Shown: in pieces, positions 14,935-19,225 of the stretch
Layout of the letters: each line of letters starts with the position of its first letter
How positions within the stretch are numbered: the first letter of the stretch is position 1
Assembly (NCBI GenBank): GCA_031398625.1
Contig: JANNNQ010000080.1
Location: 1-19,225, forward strand
DNA: 19,225 bases
Direction: 5' to 3'
Origin: CAIUGU01 sp031398625
Lineage (GTDB): Bacteria > Pseudomonadota > Gammaproteobacteria > Steroidobacterales > Steroidobacteraceae
The notes under the pieces: generated by a model
What the model saw: the letters and a program-made list of their open reading frames with translations, nothing else
Told to the model about the DNA's origin: nothing
Database searches by the model: none
Made by a program: the position numbers and the translations under genes

Positions 14935-15701
14935 CAGGTAGCTCCCGCCGTCCGGGGCGCGAGCAAGGAAGGGTACGGGTTGACGGTGTCCTTCTGCACC
15001 AGTCCATCGATGAAGTATACGAGCCGCCGGGCGTAATCGGCCATCTCCTGCTCGTGCGTCACCATCAGCACCGTGATGCGATAGTCCACGTTGAGCCGCC
15101 AGAGCAGCTCCATGATTTCCCGGCTGCGCTGCGTGTCGAGATTGCCCGTGGGCTCGTCGGCGAGCAGCACAGCCGGCCTGGTCACGAGAGCTCGTGCAAT
15201 CGCCACCCGCTGCTGCTGCCCACCGGAAAGTTCGGCGGGCGTGTGATGCTCCCAGCCGGACAGGCCGACCGCTGCCAGGGATTCACGGGCTGCTGCACGG
15301 CGTCTCACTGCGTTCTCGCCCCGGTACAGCAGCGGCAACTCGACATTCTCCTGTGCCGAAGTGCGTGCCAGCAGATTGAATCCCTGGAAAACGAAGCCGA
15401 TATAGTGGCGGCGCAGCCGCGCCCGCTGGTCGCGCGTCAGCCCCTCGACATGCGTGCCCTGAAACAGGTACTCCCCGTCGGTGGGGCTGTCGAGACAGCC
15501 GATGATGTTCATCGCGGTCGACTTTCCCGAACCGCTCGGGCCCATGACGGCGACAAAATCCCCGTGGGCAACGTCGAGATTCACTCCTTTTAGAGCGCGT
15601 AACTCGGTGCTGCCTTTGCCATAAATCCTGGTGATGCCGCGCAGCCGGATAAGGGGCTCGCCAGCCGCGGGAGCCGCAGTGGCGTCGGCGGCAGGAATCA
15701 C
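14934..15701 (-). CDS. ABC transporter ATPase, MacB/LolD type
   Basis: The 255-residue protein is a complete nucleotide-binding domain: Walker A GPSGSGKS (54-61), Q-loop Q106 in FVFQGFNLL, signature LSGGQQQR (158-165), Walker B VLLADEP (178-184) followed by TGNLD, and H-loop His216 in VTHE. The MNIIGCLDSPT, GEYLF and GFVFQGFNLL patterns place it in the MacB/LolD/HrtA family. It powers the FtsX-type permease encoded next. The GTG start at 15701 overlaps the adaptor stop in GTGA. In E. coli MacB this domain and the permease are one polypeptide; here they are separate genes. Confidence 0.95.
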   Translation of the reverse strand: MIPAADATAAPAAGEPLIRLRGITRIYGKGSTELRALKGVNLDVAHGDFVAVMGPSGSGKSTAMNIIGCLDSPTDGEYLFQGTHVEGLTRDQRARLRRHYIGFVFQGFNLLARTSAQENVELPLLYRGENAVRRRAAARESLAAVGLSGWEHHTPAELSGGQQQRVAIARALVTRPAVLLADEPTGNLDTQRSREIMELLWRLNVDYRITVLMVTHEQEMADYARRLVYFIDGLVQKDTVNPYPSLLAPRTAGAT

Positions 15702-17035
15702 GGCGCTGCACCTGCCGCCTGGGAAACAATGACCTCCACGCCCTCCTCAAGGCCGCCACCCGTAACTTCGATCATGCGGCCGTCAGAAATGCCGGTGCTC
15801 ACCGTGATCGGCTCGGGCCGACCGTCGCGAAGCACCCAGAGCTGCTGGCCGTCAGGAATGGCGCCCGGTTCAGTCCCCGCAGAACGCTGCCTTGCCTGTC
15901 CCATCGGCGGACGCGGTATCAGCGTCGACACGATGCCGCCGCCATTCGCCCCGGGAGGTGCCATCGGCCTTGTCTGCTGCTGCGGAACCGCCGGGGTGTA
16001 ACGCAGGGCAGCGTTGGGCACGCGCAGGACATTCGTCCGTTCTTCGGCAACGATGGTGGCGGTGGCGGTCATGCCCGACCGCAGACTAAGATCGTCGTTC
16101 GCCACATCGAGACTCGTCAGATACGTCACGACATTGTCAGTCACCGTCGAACCGAACTCGATGCGGGTGATGGTCGCGGGGAACTGGCGGTTCGGATAGG
16201 CGCTGACAGTGAACGTCGCTCTCTGGCCCACGGCTACCGAGCCCACGTCGGCTTCGTCGACATTGACCTGCAATTGCAGGCGCTGCAGATCCTCCGCGAG
16301 CGTCAGGAGCGTGACGGCCTGCAGGGACGCGGCGACGGCATTTCCCGGCTCGACCGAGCGGGTCAGCACCACTCCGTCGATGGACGAGCGGATCGCAGCT
16401 TTCTTGAGATTCGTCGCGTCCGTTGACAGCGCGGCCTGCGCATCTGCAACGTTTGCCCGGGCGCTCGCCTCGTCGGCGAGTGCGCGATCAAGCGTCGCAC
16501 GGGCGGTGTCGAGCTCAGCTGCCGAGGGAACCTTGCCGCCCGACAGCTTCGATACTTCCTCGAGGCGGGCGAGATTGCTGCGTGCTTCCTTTCCTGTAGC
16601 GGCGGCCTGGGCGACCTGCGCGTTCGCAGCTGCGAGCGTTGCACGCGATCTCAGGATCTGATCGGATAGCTTGGAAGTATCGAGTTCAACGAGGACCTGT
16701 CCGCGCGTAACCCGGTCGTTTACGTCGACCAGCACTCTGGACACGGTGCCGGACAGCTCGCTGCCGATTGCGACGGATCGCGTCGGTTCCAGCGTACCAT
16801 CGGCAGTGACAGTGAGAGTGATGTTGCCCCGCTCGACTGCTGCCGTCTCATACCGTGGGACCTGACTGGCGTTCCGGTCGCCTGACCATATCAAAAGGCC
16901 AAGGCCTGCCAGCACGAGCACGCCGCCCACCACGAGAAGCTTGGGACGACGCCACCAGCTCACGACACCCGTCTCCAGCAGCCGGGATACGTCGTTTGCA
17001 GACACAGGATTCTCTCGGGAAGGGGTCAAGCTCAC
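15698..17035 (-). CDS. Periplasmic adaptor, MacA/HlyD-like
   Basis: The protein is 445 residues from the GTG at 17035. A short cytoplasmic N-terminus is followed by one TM helix (about 33-51, LLVVGGVLVLAGLGLLIW). Residues about 60-118 form the first half of a lipoyl/barrel-sandwich hybrid (ELSGTVSRVLVDVNDRVTRG). An Ala-rich coiled-coil hairpin spans about 119-210, followed by the lipoyl second half (SSIDGVVLTRSVEPGNAV) and a beta-barrel (to about 335). It is longer than E. coli MacA because of a Pro/Gln/Gly-rich insert (about 345-395) before the membrane-proximal domain. It links the MacB-type permease to the outer-membrane channel. The GTG overlaps the channel stop as GTGA, but it collides with the SD GGAGG (17035-17039). 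A TTG at 17029 has that SD at five bases and may be the true start. Confidence 0.93.
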   Translation of the reverse strand: MSLTPSRENPVSANDVSRLLETGVVSWWRRPKLLVVGGVLVLAGLGLLIWSGDRNASQVPRYETAAVERGNITLTVTADGTLEPTRSVAIGSELSGTVSRVLVDVNDRVTRGQVLVELDTSKLSDQILRSRATLAAANAQVAQAAATGKEARSNLARLEEVSKLSGGKVPSAAELDTARATLDRALADEASARANVADAQAALSTDATNLKKAAIRSSIDGVVLTRSVEPGNAVAASLQAVTLLTLAEDLQRLQLQVNVDEADVGSVAVGQRATFTVSAYPNRQFPATITRIEFGSTVTDNVVTYLTSLDVANDDLSLRSGMTATATIVAEERTNVLRVPNAALRYTPAVPQQQTRPMAPPGANGGGIVSTLIPRPPMGQARQRSAGTEPGAIPDGQQLWVLRDGRPEPITVSTGISDGRMIEVTGGGLEEGVEVIVSQAAGAAP

Positions 17036-18477
17036 CTCCGATCCGCGGGACTGTCCACGAGGTTTTCAGGCCGCCAGCCACCGCCGAGCGCCTTGTACAG
17101 CCGGACGTGGTCGGCGCTGAGATCGGCGGCCGTGCTGGCAACGCTGTCCTGGGTGCTGAGCAGCGTTCGCTGTGTTTCGAGCACCACCTGGAAGTCGATC
17201 AGGCCGCTGCTGTAGCGTTGCTGGGCGAGAAGCCACGCGTTGTTGGCGGCTTCCGCAGCCGCGCGCAGACGTGCCAGACGCTCCCTGTCCCCCTGCAGCG
17301 CTGCAAGCGCATCCTCGGCCTCCTGCAGCGCCGAGAGCACGGCGGCCTCATAGCTGGAGCGTGCCTGATCGAGCACAGCCTGCTGCGAGCGTTGCTGCGC
17401 ACGCAGCGCTCCGGCGTCAAAAAGCGGCAACAACACTCCGGCAATGAAGCTGCTTACGCCAGCGCCGCTGTCCCCCAGAGCGTCAACCGTGGCACTGCGG
17501 ACACCGAAAGAGCCGCTCAGACTGAAGCCCGGCATCCGGTTGGCCGTGGCCTGATCCAGGCGTGCAAGCGCGGCGCCGAATTGCTCCTCCGCGGACCGGA
17601 CATCGGGCCGCTGCCGCAGCGTATCGGCGGGAATATCGAGCACCAGATCATCCGGCGGCACGGGCACTGCACGCGATTCCCGCAGCGGCTGTTCGAGAGC
17701 GTCCGGGGTCTGGCCGGTCAGCACCGCGAGCGCATGTCTCGCCTGGGAGACGGTTGTTTCAAGGGCGGGGATCTGGGCACGGGTCTGTTCGCTGGAGGTG
17801 CGAGCCTGTTCGGTTTCGAGCGACGTAGCGAGACCCGCCTGCACGCGCCATTCCGCCAGCTGCAGCGTTTCGAGCTGACTCGCGAGATTGTCGCGGGCGA
17901 TGGCCAGCCGGGCCTGGCCTCCGCGCAGTTCGATGTATGTCACGGCGACCTCCGCTGCGACGGAAATCTGTACGTCCGCGAGATCCGCGATGCGACTGCG
18001 CAGATCCGCTGCGGCACCGCGCACCGCGCTTCGGGTAGCGCTGAAGATATCCGGCTCCCAGGCGGCATCGAAGCCAGCATCGAACAGCTCGGTGACACTG
18101 CCGCTCCCGGCGTCGCTTCTCTGGGCCGACAGCGAAGCGTCAACACGGGGCCAGAACTGCGCTGCCTGCGCTTCGCGCTGGGCGCGCGCCTCGCGTACCG
18201 CTGCGGAGGCCGCTGTCACGCTGGTGTTCGACTGCACCGCAAGGTCGATGAGCCGGGTCAGCTGCTCGTCACCAAACCGCTGCCACCAGGAGACCAACGA
18301 AGTCGGCCGCGATTCCCCCGGCTGGCGGCCTTCCAACGCAGTCCGCGTCCACGTATCCGGAACATCGATGGCAGACAGCTGGCGGACATGCGTATCCGGA
18401 CCCAGCGAGGCGCAACCACCCCCGCTGAGCAACGCGGACAGCAGCAGGGCCTTCAAGGCCCCGGGGGGCAGGCGCAT
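17032..18477 (-). CDS. Outer-membrane efflux channel, NodT/TolC-like lipoprotein
   Basis: The protein is 481 residues from the ATG at 18477. This ATG has AGGGGA about seven bases upstream and directly begins the signal peptide; an earlier ATG 14 codons upstream lacks both. The signal ends LLSALLSGGGCASL, with Cys22 as probable lipidation site, although the residue at -3 is Gly rather than the usual Leu/Val/Ile. SWWQRFGDEQLTRLIDLA is the typical start of the mature domain. Two long helical repeats follow (Ala/Gln/Arg-rich), with the conserved PADTLRQRPDVRSAE between them, characteristic of RND/MacA-associated outer-membrane factors. It provides the exit duct for the adaptor-permease complex encoded downstream and is the first gene of that operon. 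Confidence 0.94.
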   Translation of the reverse strand: MRLPPGALKALLLSALLSGGGCASLGPDTHVRQLSAIDVPDTWTRTALEGRQPGESRPTSLVSWWQRFGDEQLTRLIDLAVQSNTSVTAASAAVREARAQREAQAAQFWPRVDASLSAQRSDAGSGSVTELFDAGFDAAWEPDIFSATRSAVRGAAADLRSRIADLADVQISVAAEVAVTYIELRGGQARLAIARDNLASQLETLQLAEWRVQAGLATSLETEQARTSSEQTRAQIPALETTVSQARHALAVLTGQTPDALEQPLRESRAVPVPPDDLVLDIPADTLRQRPDVRSAEEQFGAALARLDQATANRMPGFSLSGSFGVRSATVDALGDSGAGVSSFIAGVLLPLFDAGALRAQQRSQQAVLDQARSSYEAAVLSALQEAEDALAALQGDRERLARLRAAAEAANNAWLLAQQRYSSGLIDFQVVLETQRTLLSTQDSVASTAADLSADHVRLYKALGGGWRPENLVDSPADRR

Positions 18478-18645
18478 CGAACGTCCCCTGCAGGCTTCCG
18501 CTTGCACGTGTTGCGGCAATCACAAGTCATGATGGCAGTCTTGCGAGATGTCAGGCGAGTTACAAGAAACAAAACGACAAGAATCGCGAAGAAAGAACAA
18601 CCCGAAGGACAAAACAGGACGAAGACCTGATGTGGCCAATTACTG
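18478..18645. promoter_or_regulatory. Upstream region of the efflux-lactamase operon with a strand-biased tract
   Basis: This gap separates the DUF4382 gene stop (18646) from the efflux channel start and must contain the operon promoter unless transcription reads through. A roughly 70-base tract (about 18557-18630) has almost no T on the plus strand (about four), so its minus-strand RNA has almost no A and is rich in U, C and G. No hairpin terminator was seen; the tract could be a Rho-loading site or a leader. I could not assign a -10/-35 pair. Confidence 0.4.
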
Positions 18646-19225
18646 TCATTCGGAAAGGTCGATCGTCAGGGTCTCTTCGGCGTCGAGCTGCACGTTGGTG
18701 GTGCCGGAGAACTGGAGAGCGTTGTTCTCCGTGGGGTCTTCCTCGTTGCCGCGGCAGGTGGCGGCAAGGGTGTAATCTCCCTCCGGCAGATCGAGCAAGG
18801 CGTAGGTGAATTCGCCGCTGCTGAGAGTGGCGTCCGCGGTAGCGTAAGGTTCCGTACCGATGCCATCGCGATCGTCCGGGATCACATCCTCGCCTTGGAA
18901 CAGATAGACCGCACCGCCCTCCAGCAGCGAATCGCCAGACGAACAGTCGATGCTCACCGTGCCTTCGATGATTCCCGCATCGTCTGCGGATACGGAGCGG
19001 AGAACGGGCTCCAGGTAGTACTCCTGGTTGTCGCTGTCGAAGCTGAGTGATTGCCGCAGATCGAGAGTCAGGGTAAGCCCTTCGCTGCTGGTTTCGTCCT
19101 CTTCGACGGTATAGTCCATTGCCGCATACTCGCCCTCCACCTGGATGAGGGGGAGTTCGTCGCCGCTCTCGTCAATGACATAGTGAGTGTCGTCATCGCT
19201 GTCGAAGAGGAGACGGACGCCGGTG
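18646..19225 (-). CDS. DUF4382 domain protein, C-terminal part (partial)
   Basis: The frame is open from the right edge to the TGA at 18646; about 192 residues are visible and the N-terminus is outside the window. The pattern GVRLLFDSDDDTHYVID, LTLTLDLRQSLSF, YYLEPVLRSV and AGIIEGTVSID fits the end of a DUF4382 domain. A carboxypeptidase-regulatory-like beta-sandwich follows, from GTVSIDCSSG to the ending TNVQLDAEETLTIDL, and contains the LPEGDYTLAATC motif. The protein is very acidic. Family members are usually exported lipoproteins of unknown role; two Cys in the last domain could form a disulfide in the periplasm. It lies upstream of, and in the same direction as, the efflux operon, 168 bases away. 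A shared function is not shown. Confidence 0.8.
   Translation of the reverse strand, partial: TGVRLLFDSDDDTHYVIDESGDELPLIQVEGEYAAMDYTVEEDETSSEGLTLTLDLRQSLSFDSDNQEYYLEPVLRSVSADDAGIIEGTVSIDCSSGDSLLEGGAVYLFQGEDVIPDDRDGIGTEPYATADATLSSGEFTYALLDLPEGDYTLAATCRGNEEDPTENNALQFSGTTNVQLDAEETLTIDLSE

Noticed and set aside
16855..18630. A 591-codon plus-strand frame opposite the efflux channel gene
   Set aside because: It has no recognisable domain and lies antisense to a clear outer-membrane factor; it is a GC-rich shadow.
1..19225. tRNA, rRNA, CRISPR array, or insertion-sequence transposase
   Set aside because: No cloverleaf, rRNA-like block, regularly spaced repeats or transposase motif was seen on either strand by eye.

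Overview
The window is high-GC DNA whose gene content best fits a gammaproteobacterium. The reasons are a DUF2058 (YaiL-type) gene, a short-Q-loop cytochrome bd (CioAB-type) oxidase, large TonB-dependent receptors of the 'EEIVVTAQRR' style, a subclass B3 metallo-beta-lactamase, and a MacAB-type pump with an outer-membrane lipoprotein channel. This style is common in Steroidobacter- or Xanthomonadales-like lineages, but the exact taxon is inference. Nearly all genes lie on the minus strand; only the DUF2058 gene and one small acidic ORF are on the plus strand.

Layout, left to right. Positions 1-4565 hold two tandem paralogous TonB-dependent receptors, the first cut by the window edge, separated by a long perfect-style hairpin terminator of the second. 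Positions 4897-7912 are a tightly overlapped operon: a GbsR/MarR-type regulator, cytochrome bd subunit I and subunit II. Its promoter carries a perfect 18-bp palindrome on the edge of the -10 box. Divergent from it is the DUF2058 gene (8062-8601). Positions 8702-9219 are a decaying third TonB-dependent receptor with a premature stop, a frameshift and a missing barrel; small palindromes sit at its breakpoint. Positions 9713-11210 are a small stress-like cluster: an extremely disordered Gln/Gly/Asp/Arg-rich protein with its own terminator, a 65-residue acidic protein, and a YflT/17M-type general stress protein.

A Tat-exported alpha/beta hydrolase of the BD-FAE/acetyl-esterase kind follows (11330-12451), then a DUF2283 remnant (12610-12867). 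Positions 12858-18477 are one five-gene unit transcribed leftward: outer-membrane factor, MacA-like adaptor, MacB-like ATPase, MacB-like permease and a complete subclass B3 metallo-beta-lactamase. Its junctions are 4-nt, 4-nt and 1-nt overlaps and a 1-nt gap. The last feature is the C-terminal part of a DUF4382 protein (18646 to the edge).

The most unusual system is the last operon. A full tripartite efflux machine is translationally coupled to a periplasmic enzyme with all the zinc ligands of a B3 beta-lactamase, which suggests that efflux and hydrolysis of the same class of compounds are made as one package. No tRNA, rRNA, CRISPR array, intact transposase or integrase was seen.
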